A DNA stretch of 64,000 bases from Microbacterium sp. SL75 (GCF_026625865.1 NZ_CP113067.1:682001-746000); one strand, 5' to 3'. Shown: positions 1 through 9,156, numbered from the stretch's first letter. Program-made: numbers and translations. The notes: generated from the sequence alone by a model not told the origin.

Positions 1-466
1 GGGTGCCCGAGGCGCCGTACAGCGGCACGATCGGCACGTCGTACCCCTCGAGAGGAGTGACCCCGTGCGCTGCGACCAGCACGACCCCGTCGACTCCCTG
101 GGCGAGCAGGTGCCGCACCGCGGCGTCGATGTCGGCGGGGTCGTCGGAGTCGGTGTACGCGGTCGAGATCCACCGCCCGCGCGCCCGCGCCGCCCGTTCG
201 AGAGCGGCGATGCCCGCCGAGGGCCCGTGCAGGACGGCATCGGATGCCACGACCCCCACCGTGCGCGTCAAACTCGTGCCGAGCGCTCGCGCGGCATTGT
301 TCACGCGGTAATCGAGGTCGGCCACCGCGGCGAGAACGCGCTCGCGCGTGCTGTCACGGATGCCGGCGTAGCCGTTGAGCACACGCGAGACGGTCTGCGT
401 CGAGACCCCCGCCGCGGCCGCGACCTCGCGCACGCCGATGCGCTTGCCCCCGACCTCGCCGCTCAT
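1..466 (-). CDS. LacI family transcriptional regulator (partial)
   Basis: Sugar-responsive DNA-binding repressor. Only the N-terminal 155 residues lie in the window; the gene runs off the left edge. The start of the protein shows a LacI helix-turn-helix (VREVAAAAGVSTQTVSRVLN), followed by the hinge and the first lobe of the periplasmic-binding-like effector domain (TVGVVASDAVLHGPSAGIAA). The ATG at 466 is preceded by a -10-like TACTGT at 475-480, so the mRNA probably has almost no leader. It lies downstream of xylB in the same direction with a 256-bp gap. A role in xylose control is possible, but a ROK regulator at 5.4 kb is an equal candidate. Family is certain, ligand unknown. Confidence 0.9.
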   Translation of the reverse strand, partial: MSGEVGGKRIGVREVAAAAGVSTQTVSRVLNGYAGIRDSTRERVLAAVADLDYRVNNAARALGTSLTRTVGVVASDAVLHGPSAGIAALERAARARGRWISTAYTDSDDPADIDAAVRHLLAQGVDGVVLVAAHGVTPLEGYDVPIVPLYGASGT

Positions 467-673
467 GGTCCCTCACAGTAGCGGCGCGCACCCCCCTCGG
501 CTCACCGGCGCCGCTCGCTGTGCGATGGCGCGATGACACCGCGCACCGGGATCCCCCATCGCGGGCGCATGGGAACGAACGCGGGACATGGCGCGACGGT
601 AGGAGCGGGACGACGACATCGACAGGCGATCGAGAGCGTCCACGCCACCCCCGATGAGACCGCTCCCGTAGAC

Positions 674-695
674 GGGGCGAACCCGCCGACGCCCC
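674..695 (-). terminator. Probable xylB terminator hairpin
   Basis: GGGGCG at 674-679 pairs with CGCCCC at 690-695 around a 10-nt loop, 28 bp beyond the xylB stop. There is no long U-tract. The rest of 467-722 holds no convincing gene. Confidence 0.45.
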
Positions 696-722
696 CCTTA
701 CAAGACGCCGACGGGCCCGCGT

Positions 723-2114
723 CTACTCTCGCGCACGAAGGGCGGCGATTGACTCGTAGTTGCGGCGGATCAGCTCGCGGTGGTTTGATTCGACCGCGCG
801 TGTCGTCGCGACCGTCCATTCGATCGGACCACCCGCGAGAACGCCCGCGGCCTGTCTCGCCGCGCCGAGGGCGACATACTCCCCCGCGGCCGGCACGACG
901 ATGTCGGCGTCGAACACCTCGGCGGCGATCCGCGCGACACCCGCATTGGCTGCCGCCCCGCCGACGAGCAGGATCCGCCGCACCTCGACGCCCTGCGCCT
1001 GGATCGCCTCGAGTCCGGCCGCCAGCCCGCTGAGCATGCCCTCGATCGCGGCGCGAGCCAGGTTCGGTCGGTTCGTGGATGCCAGGGTCAGCCCGTTCAG
1101 GGAGGCTTTGGCGTTCGGGAGATTGGGCGTGCGCTCCCCTTCGAACCAGGGAACGAGCACGACACCGCCGGCGCCCGGCTCGGCCTGCAGGGCGAGGGCG
1201 CCGAGCTCCTCGTGGGTCACGCCGAGGAGACCCGCGATCGCGTCGAGCACACGCGCCGCGTTCAGCGTCGCGACGAGCGGCAGGAAACGGCCGGTCGCAT
1301 CTGCGAAACCGGCGACGGCGCCCGTCGTGTCACGCGTGGGGGCCTCGGCGACGGCGAACACCGTGCCCGACGTCCCCAGCGACACCACGACATCGCCCGG
1401 ACCCGCCCCCAATCCCAGAGCGGCGCCGGCGTTGTCGCCCGCACCGGCGCCGACCAGTGCGCCACCCGTCAACGTGCCGGCGCTCTCCCAGGGCCCCAAC
1501 ACGCGCGGCAGCAGCGCATCGTGGCCGAGAGCGCGACGGAAGAGGTCGAGGTCGTAGCCGTCGGCGCCCCAGTAGGCGGTGCCCGACGCATCGGAGCGGT
1601 CGGTGACCAGCTCCTCGAGAACGGCGTTCCCCGGGCCGAAGCCGCGCAGACGCCAGGTCAACCAGTCATGCGGGAGCGCGACGGCGGCGACTCGCGCGGC
1701 GTTCTCGGGCTCGGCGTCGCGCAACCAACGCAGTTTGGTGCCGGTGAACGAGGCGACCGGCACGGCGCCCGTGCGCTCGGCAAATGCCTCCGCGCCCACC
1801 TCGTCGATGAGGTCGCGAGCGGCCTGCGCAGACCGGGTGTCGTTCCACAGCAGGGCGTCGCGGATCACCGCGCCCTCCGCATCCAGGACGACCATGCCGT
1901 GCTGCTGACCCGCGATCGACACCGCCGCGACGTCGTCGAGACCGCCGGCCTGTGCGATGGCATCCTGGAGCGCCTTCCACCAGGCCTCGGGGTCGACCGA
2001 GGTCCCGGCGGGGTGCGAGGCGCGCCCCTCGCGCACGAGCTTCCCGGTCTCGGCGTCGACGACGACGACCTTGCACGACTGCGTCGACGAGTCGACTCCC
2101 ATGACGAGCGCCAT
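723..2114 (-). CDS. xylB: Xylulokinase
   Basis: Cytoplasmic FGGY carbohydrate kinase (463 aa) that phosphorylates D-xylulose to xylulose 5-phosphate, feeding the pentose phosphate pathway. The N-terminal phosphate-binding motif [16 protein letters not shown], the IAGQQHGMV motif of xylulokinases, and [17 protein letters not shown] in the second FGGY domain are all visible. I chose the ATG at 2114 because AGAAGGG lies just upstream; an open frame continues to 2288 but runs into a large inverted repeat and is not conserved-looking. It is downstream of xylA in the same direction, separated by 270 bp that contain two strong hairpins, so it may have partly separate transcription. Length and motifs fit XylB; substrate is supported by xylA next door. 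Confidence 0.95.
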   Translation of the reverse strand: MALVMGVDSSTQSCKVVVVDAETGKLVREGRASHPAGTSVDPEAWWKALQDAIAQAGGLDDVAAVSIAGQQHGMVVLDAEGAVIRDALLWNDTRSAQAARDLIDEVGAEAFAERTGAVPVASFTGTKLRWLRDAEPENAARVAAVALPHDWLTWRLRGFGPGNAVLEELVTDRSDASGTAYWGADGYDLDLFRRALGHDALLPRVLGPWESAGTLTGGALVGAGAGDNAGAALGLGAGPGDVVVSLGTSGTVFAVAEAPTRDTTGAVAGFADATGRFLPLVATLNAARVLDAIAGLLGVTHEELGALALQAEPGAGGVVLVPWFEGERTPNLPNAKASLNGLTLASTNRPNLARAAIEGMLSGLAAGLEAIQAQGVEVRRILLVGGAAANAGVARIAAEVFDADIVVPAAGEYVALGAARQAAGVLAGGPIEWTVATTRAVESNHRELIRRNYESIAALRARE

Positions 2115-2233
2115 GCTCTGCCCTTCTGTCCGCCACGCCTTCGTCGGCGCGGCTCGTGTGGTTTTGTCTCTGGGCCGCAGCCCGTAACGCGCCGGGCCGG
2201 GGCCGGGGCCCTGCCCGAGCCCCAACCCCTCCG

Positions 2234-2292
2234 TTGAGTGTCCAAAACACCCGGAGTGATTTCGAAATCGTCCGGGTGTTCTGGACACTCAA
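2234..2292. repeat. 59-bp near-perfect inverted repeat, GAGTGTCCA family
   Basis: Arms 2234-2255 and 2271-2292 match at 21 of 22 positions, and the centre contains a further palindrome (GATTTCGAAATC, 2258-2269), so nearly the whole element folds on itself. The ends read TTGAGTGTCCA and TGGACACTCAA. A second element with the same ends and a different middle lies at 46071-46126. It sits between xylA and xylB and could stop or attenuate transcription. Confidence 0.85.
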
Positions 2293-2348
2293 GGCGGGTG
2301 CACGGCGCCGGAACGGGCGTGATGCCCGCGCCGACGGCGAGCCGGGAC

Positions 2349-2376
2349 GGGCCTGGATGCCGCGGCATCCAGGCCC
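2349..2376 (-). terminator. Hairpin after xylA
   Basis: A perfect 28-bp palindrome begins 8 bp beyond the xylA stop (arm GGGCCTGGATGCCG at 2349-2362, mirrored at 2363-2376). It is a likely terminator or mRNA 3'-end stabiliser that could lower xylB expression relative to xylA. Confidence 0.6.
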
Positions 2377-2383
2377 GAGAGGC

Positions 2384-3571
2384 TCAGCGCGCGCCGAGCA
2401 GGTGCTCGGTGGCGAGCTGCTGCAGGCGGACGAACCCGAAGCCCTTGCCGCCGAGGTAGGCGTCGGTGTCGAAGTCCTCGTAGGCCGAGCGGTCGGCGAG
2501 GAAGTCGTCGTAGGTCTCGCCCTCGTTGAGCGTCGGCTGGGCGAGTTCGGCGACCTTGGCGGCCTCGAGCGCCTCCTGCACCTCGGGGTCCGCGCGGAAG
2601 GCCGCGGCGCGCTCCTTGAGCAGCAGGTAGGTGTTCATGTTGGCCGAGACGGAGTCCCAGACACCCGTCTCATCCTCGGTGCGCGAGGGCTTGTAGTCGA
2701 AGTGACGGGGGCCGTCGTAGGAGGGCACGCCACCGGGGCCGCCGTTCTCGAGCAGGTCGACCAGGGCGAAGGCGTTGTGCAGGTCGCCGTGGCCGAACAC
2801 GAGGTCCTGGTCGTACTTGATGCCGCGCTGGCCGTTGAGGTCGATGTGGAAGAGCTTGCCGTGATACAGCGCCTGGGCGATGCCGGCGGCGAAGTTCAGG
2901 CCCGCCATCTGCTCGTGACCGACCTCGGGATTCAGGCCCACCAGCTCGGGGCGCTCGAGCGAGTCGATGAAGGCGATCGCGTGACCGAGCGTGGGCAGCA
3001 GGATGTCGCCGCGGGGCTCGTTCGGCTTGGGCTCGATCGCGAAGCGGATGTCGTAGCCCTTGTCGGTGACGTAGTCGCCGAGCAGGTTGACGGCCTCGCG
3101 GTAGCGCTCGAGCGCCTGGCGGATGTCCTTCGCGGAGTCGTACTCGGCGCCCTCGCGGCCGCCCCACATGACGAAGGTCTTGGCGCCCAGCTCGGCGGCG
3201 AGGTCGAGGTTGCGCAGCACCTTGCGCAGAGCGAACCGGCGCACCTGGCGGTCGTTGGAGGTGAAGCCGCCGTCCTTGAAGACGGGGGCGGAGAAGAGGT
3301 TGGTGGTGACCATCGGCGTGATGATGCCGGTGTCCTTCATCGCGCCCTTGAGCCGGTCGATCTGCTTCTGGCGCTCGGCGTCGGTGGAGCCGAAGGCGAA
3401 GAGGTCGTCGTCGTGGAAGGTCAGGCCGTAGGCGCCGAGCTCGGCGAGCTTCTCGACGACGTGCACGACGTCGAGGGGCTCACGCGTGGGGCCGCCGAAG
3501 GGGTCGGTGCCGTTGTAGCCGACGGTCCAGAGTCCGAACGAGAACTTGTCATCGCGGGTGGGGGTGGGCAT
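2384..3571 (-). CDS. xylA: Xylose isomerase
   Basis: Interconverts D-xylose and D-xylulose in the cytoplasm, using two divalent metal ions in a TIM barrel. The 395-aa length and sequence fit the short actinobacterial class I enzymes. Visible signatures are TFHDDD (catalytic His near residue 53), [11 protein letters not shown] (metal-binding Glu near 180), [14 protein letters not shown], and [16 protein letters not shown]. The ATG at 3571 has a good ribosome site (GAAGGAGCAGGA). Upstream lie a TATATG -10 element and an overlapping inverted repeat (TGTTG-N7-CAACA), consistent with repression by a sugar regulator. The product is used by XylB, encoded 270 bp downstream. Confidence 0.97.
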   Translation of the reverse strand: MPTPTRDDKFSFGLWTVGYNGTDPFGGPTREPLDVVHVVEKLAELGAYGLTFHDDDLFAFGSTDAERQKQIDRLKGAMKDTGIITPMVTTNLFSAPVFKDGGFTSNDRQVRRFALRKVLRNLDLAAELGAKTFVMWGGREGAEYDSAKDIRQALERYREAVNLLGDYVTDKGYDIRFAIEPKPNEPRGDILLPTLGHAIAFIDSLERPELVGLNPEVGHEQMAGLNFAAGIAQALYHGKLFHIDLNGQRGIKYDQDLVFGHGDLHNAFALVDLLENGGPGGVPSYDGPRHFDYKPSRTEDETGVWDSVSANMNTYLLLKERAAAFRADPEVQEALEAAKVAELAQPTLNEGETYDDFLADRSAYEDFDTDAYLGGKGFGFVRLQQLATEHLLGAR

Positions 3572-3621
3572 TCCTGCTCCTTCGCATGGACGCACGGGCA
3601 CGCGGTGACGCACCTCGGGTT

Positions 3622-3642
3622 TGTTGGTGCTCACAACATATA
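3622..3642 (-). promoter_or_regulatory. xylA promoter with operator-like inverted repeat
   Basis: On the minus strand a -10-like TATATG (3642-3637) overlaps an inverted repeat TGTTG-N7-CAACA (3622-3638). This placement would block transcription when a repressor is bound. Which regulator binds (the ROK at 5376 or the LacI at 466) cannot be told from sequence. Confidence 0.45.
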
Positions 3643-3672
3643 CCCCGGATGCCGTGGCGTCCAGCGCTCGGC

Positions 3673-4569
3673 TCAGATTCCCAGGGCCGAGTCCACGACG
3701 GCGAACACCGCGGGATCCCAGGTGAGGGCGCGCTCCCACGGCAGTCCGAACCCGTCGGCGAAGAAGATGCTGTGGACGTGGTCGGGGAACGAGTGCCGGT
3801 CGATGACGGGCACCACCTCGAGGGGGACGTCGTCGGCCCGGCCGCTTCGCAGCGAGACCAGCCCGTCGTGCGGCCAGAGCTGCGCGGGCTCGGTCGCGGC
3901 CGCGAAGTGACCCGCGCCGATCGCGGTGACGGGGATGCCGTCGAGCACACCCGCCTGCGTCTGATTCCACCCCCGCAGGAAACGGCGCGACACCTGCTCG
4001 GCCGCCCCTTGCGAGTTGGCCGCCGCGTACGCGAGCGCCTGCTCGAGGATCGCCGTCGTCGCGGGGTCGCCGTGGGCATCGGCCGGGGCGAGGTCTCCCG
4101 CCACGGCGTCGCCGAGGACGGCACCGTCCCACGGCGTTCCCAGCGTCACGAGCCGGTCGATGCGCGGTCCGTCGGTTCGGAGCTCGCGGATCGCCGCCCG
4201 AGAGAACAGTCCGCCCATCGAGTGGCCGACGAGATCGACGCTCCCGAGCCCGTGCTCGTCGCGGAGCCAGCGGACGAACGCGGCGAGCGCGACACCCGCG
4301 TCGTCGACGGCCCCGACCGCGTTGACCGTCACCTCGGCCGGCAGGACGAGGGGCACGTCGTCGAAGCCCTGCCACCCGGCATCCCGCTCGACCGTCCCCA
4401 CTCCCATCCGGGCGGGAGCGGTGAAGGCCGCGACGCCGGCGGAGACGAAGTGATCGCGCAGAGCGGTGAGCGTGTTGCCCGCGGCCAGGCCCGTCGCCGC
4501 GGCGCGTTCCGGGTCGGTGTACGGAGTGACGGCGGCGCCACCGGAGACGAGGACGACGGCATCTGCCAC
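3673..4569 (-). CDS. Lipase-like alpha/beta hydrolase
   Basis: Predicted serine hydrolase of 298 aa. The nucleophile elbow GHSMGG is at residues 115-120 (Ser117), a candidate acid follows in LWPHDGLVS, and a candidate His lies in [11 protein letters not shown] near the C terminus. The layout is closest to triacylglycerol lipase/PGAP1-like esterases. The GTG start at 4569 is preceded by AAGGAG. There is no obvious signal peptide, so it is probably cytoplasmic. It follows the glutathione peroxidase gene by 28 bp and precedes xylA by about 100 bp, so co-transcription with the peroxidase is likely. The substrate is unknown. Confidence 0.75.
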   Translation of the reverse strand: MADAVVLVSGGAAVTPYTDPERAAATGLAAGNTLTALRDHFVSAGVAAFTAPARMGVGTVERDAGWQGFDDVPLVLPAEVTVNAVGAVDDAGVALAAFVRWLRDEHGLGSVDLVGHSMGGLFSRAAIRELRTDGPRIDRLVTLGTPWDGAVLGDAVAGDLAPADAHGDPATTAILEQALAYAAANSQGAAEQVSRRFLRGWNQTQAGVLDGIPVTAIGAGHFAAATEPAQLWPHDGLVSLRSGRADDVPLEVVPVIDRHSFPDHVHSIFFADGFGLPWERALTWDPAVFAVVDSALGI

Positions 4570-4597
4570 GGAGACTCCTTCGCGGTTCGGATCCCGC

Positions 4598-5083
4598 TCA
4601 GCGCGGGAGCGCGTCTTCGATCGCGGCGACGACCTCGGGGGCGTCGGGCTGCGTACGCGGGCTGAAGCGGGTCACGCGCCCGTCGGGGGCGACGACGAAC
4701 TTCTCGAAGTTCCACGAGATGCGGCCGGTCTTGCCCTCGGCATCCGGGGTCGAGGTCAGCTCCTTGTACAGCGGATGGGCGTTGCGCCCGTTGATCTTCA
4801 CCTTCTCCGACATCGGGAACGTCACGCCCCACGTCGCGGAGCAGTACTCGGCGATCTTGTCGTCGTCGCTGAGCTCCTGCAGGAACTGGTTGCTGGGGAA
4901 GCCGATGACCGTGAAGCCGCGGTCGCCGTACTGTTTGTGCAACGCCTCGAGGGTTTCGTACTGACCCGCGAGACCACAGCGCGAAGCGACGTTCACCACC
5001 AGGGCGGCCTTGCCGTCGGTCAACGCGCCGAAGGTCGTCTGCTCGCCACGGATGGTCGTGATCGGGATGCCGGAGAGGTCCAT
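4598..5083 (-). CDS. Glutathione peroxidase family protein
   Basis: Thiol peroxidase of 161 aa that reduces H2O2 or organic hydroperoxides. The peroxidatic cysteine lies in NVASRCGLAGQY (Cys36), and the FPSNQF and ISWNFEKFVV motifs of the family are present. The Cys often found in FPCNQF is Ser here. Another Cys (EYCSATWGVTFPM) could serve as the resolving residue for a thioredoxin-linked two-Cys mechanism, which is usual for bacterial members. Minus-strand CAGGAT lies 6 nt before the ATG, so translation is probably leaderless. It lies about 1.5 kb from an H2O2-producing alditol oxidase gene; a detoxifying link is inference only. Confidence 0.9.
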   Translation of the reverse strand: MDLSGIPITTIRGEQTTFGALTDGKAALVVNVASRCGLAGQYETLEALHKQYGDRGFTVIGFPSNQFLQELSDDDKIAEYCSATWGVTFPMSEKVKINGRNAHPLYKELTSTPDAEGKTGRISWNFEKFVVAPDGRVTRFSPRTQPDAPEVVAAIEDALPR

Positions 5084-5154
5084 GCTCCGATCCTGGCACC
5101 GTCCGCTTTGCCCGGGGTGGGAATCCCGGCGCCCGGCGCGCCGATCCGGAGCAG

Positions 5155-5230
5155 CGCCCCGCACCAGGCCTCGCCCCGCACCAGGCCTCGCCCCGCACCA
5201 GGCGGCGCCCCGCACCAGGCGGCGCCCCGC
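5155..5230. repeat. 17-bp tandem repeat
   Basis: Four head-to-tail copies of the unit CGCCCCGCACCAGGCCT, the last two ending GG instead of CT, plus a partial fifth. It lies between the divergent peroxidase and ROK genes, next to a palindromic element. No function is evident. Confidence 0.85.
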
Positions 5231-5297
5231 GCAGAAACGCGATCCGCGCGCGGAAACACGTGGACACCGCGTTTCTGCGAGCGGATCGCGTTTCTGC
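5231..5297. repeat. Intergenic palindrome, AAACGCG family
   Basis: Outer arms 5231-5247 (GCAGAAACGCGATCCGC) and 5281-5297 are perfect inverted repeats. An inner stem-loop is built on GAAACACGTG and CGCGTTTC. A degenerate copy with the same architecture and the shared core CGGAAACACGTG lies at 46524-46590. Confidence 0.85.
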
Positions 5298-5375
5298 CGA
5301 ATCGGCGCGGAGCCGAGGCTCGGCCGGAGCGGCGCGCAGCCGTACCGCGGCGTTCGCCCATGGCACAGTGGTCCC

Positions 5376-6536
5376 ATGGTCATCGCGGGCAGCCGGGGCG
5401 ACGGCATGCGCCGCGCCAACCTCGCGCTCGTGCTGCGTACGGTGCATCGCGAGGGCCCCCGCTCCCGCGCCGCCCTCACCGAGGCGACGGGACTCAACCG
5501 CTCGACCATCGCCGACCTCGTGGGCGAATTGCAGCGCGCGGGACTCGTCGTCGAGCGCGCCTCCGACGCCCAGGGCCGGGTCGGCCGACCGTCGCCCATC
5601 GTGACGCCGGACCCCCGTGTCGTCGCCCTCGCGGTCAACCCCGAGGTCGACGCGCTCGACGTCGGCGCGATCAGCCTGGACGGCACCGTCGTCGTGCGGG
5701 AACGCATCGAGCAGACGGCCCTGCTGACCCCGAGGCGCGTCGCCGAACTCGTCGCCGATCGTCTGTCGGCGTGGCACCGCGGACCGCTCGCGGACACCCG
5801 GATCGTCGGAGTGGGCGCCGCCGTCCCCGGGCCGGTCCGCGCGTCGGACGGCGTCGTCCGCGAGGCGCCCCACCTCGGCTGGATCGAGGCGCGGATCGGC
5901 GTCATGCTCGCCGACGCCACCGGCGTTCGCGCCCACGTCGGCAACGACGCAGCCCTCGGCGCCCTCGCCGAGTACCTCTTCGGGGCCGCGCGCGGCGCGC
6001 ACGACGTCGTCTACCTCAACGGCGGAGCGAGCGGCATCGGCGGCGCGGTGATCGTCGGCGGCGTCCCGCTCGGCGGCGAGGGCGGCTACGCCGGGGAGTT
6101 CGGCCAGAACCGGCCCGGCATCGCCGACACGGCCGACCGGCGCGCACCCGACGGCGTGCTCGAGGACGAGGTCAGCCGCGCCTTCCTGCTCGCGGCCGTG
6201 GGCCTCGAGGGCGGTGACGATGCAGCCCTGGCTGCCGCCCTGGCATCCACCACCGACCCCGCCGCTCATGCTGAAGTCGCCCGGCAGCGGCGCATCCTCG
6301 CGACGGCGCTCGCGAACGCCGCCAACGTGTTGAACCCGGCGGTGATCGTGCTGGGCGGGTTCCTTGCGGTCCTGGCCGCTCGCGACCTCGACGCCCTCGA
6401 CGCCGCCGTGCGCGCCCAGACCGTCCCGGCCTGCGCCGAGGGTCTGCGCCTCGCCGTCGCCGAGCTGGGCGAGGACCGCCTGCTCGTGGGCGCGGCCGAG
6501 GCGGTGTTCGAGGCGCAGCTGTTCCCGGGACGCTGA
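5376..6536 (+). CDS. ROK family transcriptional regulator (XylR-like)
   Basis: Protein of 386 aa with an N-terminal winged helix-turn-helix (ALTEATGLNRSTIADLVGEL, residues about 32-52) followed by a ROK kinase-like fold with VGVGAAVPGPV and GNDAALGALAEYLFGAARG. Such proteins usually repress sugar genes and release DNA on sugar binding. The usual ROK zinc-site cysteines (CxCGxxGCxE) are absent: after GGYAGEFGQ the sequence runs NRPGIADTADRRAPDG. Loss of this site is seen in some repressors and argues against sugar kinase activity. The ATG at 5376 lies 6 nt after CACAGT, so it is likely leaderless. Position between xylAB and the alditol oxidase suggests control of those genes. Confidence 0.85.
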   Translation: MVIAGSRGDGMRRANLALVLRTVHREGPRSRAALTEATGLNRSTIADLVGELQRAGLVVERASDAQGRVGRPSPIVTPDPRVVALAVNPEVDALDVGAISLDGTVVVRERIEQTALLTPRRVAELVADRLSAWHRGPLADTRIVGVGAAVPGPVRASDGVVREAPHLGWIEARIGVMLADATGVRAHVGNDAALGALAEYLFGAARGAHDVVYLNGGASGIGGAVIVGGVPLGGEGGYAGEFGQNRPGIADTADRRAPDGVLEDEVSRAFLLAAVGLEGGDDAALAAALASTTDPAAHAEVARQRRILATALANAANVLNPAVIVLGGFLAVLAARDLDALDAAVRAQTVPACAEGLRLAVAELGEDRLLVGAAEAVFEAQLFPGR

Positions 6537-6599
6537 GCGCCGCGGCGAACACGTCGGCGTACCGGCCCCGATGTCGGCGGCTCGGTGCAAGATGGAGGC

Positions 6600-7847
6600 G
6601 TGACCCAACGACGTGACGCCGGCACCACCTGGTCGGGCAACCACCGCTACCGCGCGACCGAAGTGCTGCTGCCCGGCGACGTCGACGAGCTCGCCGAGGT
6701 GGTGGCATCCGCCCGCACTCTGCGCGTACAGGCCACGCGGCACACCTTCAACGACGTGGCCGACTCCGATGCGTCCCTGGTGTCGCTCGAACGCCTGCCG
6801 ACGCGGGTCGAGATGGTGGGCGACCGCGTGCGCGTCGAGGGACTCGTCACTTTCGCGCAACTCGCGCCCGTCCTCGAGGCCGAGGGGCGGGCGCTGCACA
6901 ACCTCGGCTCGCTCCCCCACATCTCGATCGTGGGGGCCACCGCCACCGGCACCCACGGCTCGGGCGTGCGCAACGGAAACCTCTCCAGCGCCCTCCGCGC
7001 CGTCGAGATCATGGATGCCGACGGCCGCACGCACCGTATCGATCACACGCACGAGTGGTTCGGCGCCGCCGCCCTCAGCCTCGGCGCCCTCGGCGTCGTC
7101 ACCGCCGTCGAGCTGCAGACCGAACCCACGTACGAGGTCACGCAGCAGGCCTACACCGGCGTCGCCTGGGAAGACATCGTCGGAGACATCGAGGGGGTGT
7201 TCGGCGGCTCGCGCAGCGTGAGCGTCTTCACGACCTGGGGCGATCCCGAGCACGACCTCGTGTGGGCGAAGAGCGACGATGGCGCGCCGTCGTGGGTCGA
7301 GGAGATCGGCGGCCGAGCCGTCGGCGACGACATCCACCTCGGCCGCATCCGCACGGTCGACAACACCACCCCGCGCGGCACGCCCGGCCCGTGGCACACG
7401 CGCCTTCCGCACTTCCGTGCCGACGCCCTGCCGAGCGATGGCGACGAGATCCAGAGCGAGTACTTCGTGCCCCTCGCCTCCGCGCGCGAGGCCCTGGCGG
7501 CCGTGCGAGCCCTCGCCTCGACGTTCGACGATCAGCTGCTCGTGACCGAGCTGCGCACGGTCGCGGCCGACGAGCTGTGGCTGAGCCCGGCGTACCAGCG
7601 CGATGTCATGGTCATCCACTTCACGTGGCGCAACGACACCGACGGCGTCCTGGCGGTGCTCCCCGCGATCGAGCAGGCGCTCGCACCCTTCGACGCCCGC
7701 CCGCACTGGGGCAAGGCGTTCACGATGCCCGGCGAGCGGATCCTGTCGACCCTCCCCCGCTCGGGCGACTTCCTCGCCGTGGCGCGAGAGATCGACCCGC
7801 GCGGTGTCTTCCGCAACGACTACCTGCGGCGGACTTTGGGCTTGTAG
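6600..7847 (+). CDS. Alditol (xylitol) oxidase, FAD-dependent
   Basis: Soluble flavoprotein oxidase of 415 aa, related to Streptomyces AldO, which oxidises xylitol, sorbitol or similar alditols at C1 to the aldose and releases H2O2. The covalent-flavin motif RHTFNDVADSD (His48), the FAD-binding stretch GATATGTHGSG and the C-terminal ARPHWGK motif of the family are all present. The start is uncertain: GTG at 6600 fits a leaderless mRNA (CAAGAT at 6588-6593), and GTG at 6585 is an alternative. It follows the ROK gene by 63 bp in the same direction. An aldose product such as xylose could be used by XylA. Confidence 0.88.
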   Translation: MTQRRDAGTTWSGNHRYRATEVLLPGDVDELAEVVASARTLRVQATRHTFNDVADSDASLVSLERLPTRVEMVGDRVRVEGLVTFAQLAPVLEAEGRALHNLGSLPHISIVGATATGTHGSGVRNGNLSSALRAVEIMDADGRTHRIDHTHEWFGAAALSLGALGVVTAVELQTEPTYEVTQQAYTGVAWEDIVGDIEGVFGGSRSVSVFTTWGDPEHDLVWAKSDDGAPSWVEEIGGRAVGDDIHLGRIRTVDNTTPRGTPGPWHTRLPHFRADALPSDGDEIQSEYFVPLASAREALAAVRALASTFDDQLLVTELRTVAADELWLSPAYQRDVMVIHFTWRNDTDGVLAVLPAIEQALAPFDARPHWGKAFTMPGERILSTLPRSGDFLAVAREIDPRGVFRNDYLRRTLGL

Positions 7848-7860
7848 CCCGGGACGGGCC

Positions 7861-8362
7861 CGCACAAGCTCAGCAATCCGGACAAAGTCAGCCCCGAGGC
7901 CCGAAACCCGACTGAGTTCGCGTAAATCCCCGAGGATGCGCAACACCCGCACTCGGTGTCCGCACCCACTCATCAACCCACACAAAGTCAGCCGCAAGGC
8001 CCGAAACCCGACTGAGCTCACGCAAATCCCAGAGGATGCGCAACACCCGCACTCGGTGTCCGCACACACTCAGCAATCCGCACAAAGTCAGCCCCGAGGC
8101 CTGAAACCCGACTGAGCTCGTGCAAATCCCAGAGGATGCGCAACACCCGCACTCGGTGCCCGCGCACACTCAGCAACCCACACAAAATCAGCCGCAAGGC
8201 CCGAAACCCGACTGAGCTCACGCAAATCCCAGAGGATGCGCAACACCCACACTCGGCGCCCGCACACACTCAGCAATCCGCACACACTCAGCAACCCACA
8301 CAAAATCAGCCCCCAAGGCCGGAAACCCGACTGAGTTTGCGCAAATCCCGGAGGATACGCGA
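7861..8362. repeat. 100-bp tandem repeat array
   Basis: Non-coding array between two convergent genes. The landmark GAGGATGCGCAACACC recurs at 7932, 8032, 8132 and 8232, exactly 100 bp apart, then at 8351 after a 19-bp internal duplication (CACACACTCAGCAATCCG type). Each unit contains a small stem-loop (CGCAAATCC-CAGA-GGATGCG). The period is not a multiple of three and the open frames across it change, so it does not encode a repeat protein. Spacer-like unique sequence is absent. This explains most of the 580-bp gap 7848-8427. Confidence 0.92.
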
Positions 8363-8427
8363 CGCGCCCGCCCCGAACCGCGAAAGCGACGCCGCCCACC
8401 GCGGCGCCGCCTGCGTGGCATCCGGGA

Positions 8428-9156
8428 TCAGCGGCTGGAGTAGCCGCCGTCGATGGGGAGCGAGACGCCCGAGATCATGCCGGCACCGTCGCCGAGCAAG
8501 AACACGATGGGGGCGGCGATGTCGTCCTCGGTGGCCCACTTGTGCAGCGGCATGGCCTCGAGGAAGGGGCCCTCGATGTCGGGGCGCCCCCAGTACCAGG
8601 CCGACATCGGCGTCATCACGACCGTCGGGTTCACGCTGTTCACACGGATGCCGTAGCCGCCGAGCTCGAGTGCCGAGACGCGCGTGATGTTGTCGAGCGC
8701 CGCCTTCGACGACCCGTACGAGATGTGGCCGGTGAGGGCGACGAGGCTCGCCTGGCTCGACACATTGACGATCGCACCACCCTTGCCGACGCGGATCATC
8801 TCGCGCGAGGCGTACTTGGTGACCAGCAGTGAGCCGCGCGCGTTGATGCTCATGACCTTGTCGAAGACATCGATGTCGGTCTCCATCGGTGTGGCGATCT
8901 CGCCTCCCCAGCCTCCGCAGTTGACGACGCCGTACAGGTCTCGTCCCTCGATCGCGGTGCGGATCTGCTCCTCCGACTCGAGGTCGAAGACGATGGGCTC
9001 GGCTCCCGTCTCGGCGGAGATCGCAGCGACGCTGTCGGCGTCGCGACCGGCGGCGAGCACCGTCGCTCCGGCGGCGACGAGATGGCGCACGGTCGCTCCG
9101 CCGATGCCGCCGCCGGCTCCGGTGACGAGGATGGTGCGATCGGTGAATTCGGTCAT
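8428..9156 (-). CDS. SDR oxidoreductase, L-xylulose reductase-like
   Basis: Short-chain dehydrogenase of 242 aa. The Rossmann motif TGAGGGIGG is at 12-20 and the catalytic Ser133/134, Tyr147 and Lys151 (YGSSK) are present. The segment RVNSVNPTVVMTPMS is very like dicarbonyl/L-xylulose reductases, which interconvert L-xylulose and xylitol. The canonical NNAG motif is replaced by NCGGWGG (around Cys80), an unusual change. The gene is divergent from the sugar transport operon beginning at 9391, and two TGACACCGGTGTCA-type sites lie between them, so shared control is likely. The role may be polyol or ketose interconversion; the substrate is inferred from family and neighbours. Confidence 0.82.
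   Translation of the reverse strand: MTEFTDRTILVTGAGGGIGGATVRHLVAAGATVLAAGRDADSVAAISAETGAEPIVFDLESEEQIRTAIEGRDLYGVVNCGGWGGEIATPMETDIDVFDKVMSINARGSLLVTKYASREMIRVGKGGAIVNVSSQASLVALTGHISYGSSKAALDNITRVSALELGGYGIRVNSVNPTVVMTPMSAWYWGRPDIEGPFLEAMPLHKWATEDDIAAPIVFLLGDGAGMISGVSLPIDGGYSSR

Noticed and set aside
4329..8069. A 1246-codon minus-strand open frame
   Set aside because: It is antisense to the ROK and alditol oxidase genes and passes through the 100-bp repeat; composition is that of a high-GC shadow frame with no recognisable domain.
7861..8362. CRISPR array
   Set aside because: The whole 100-bp unit is repeated without unique spacers, and there are no cas genes.
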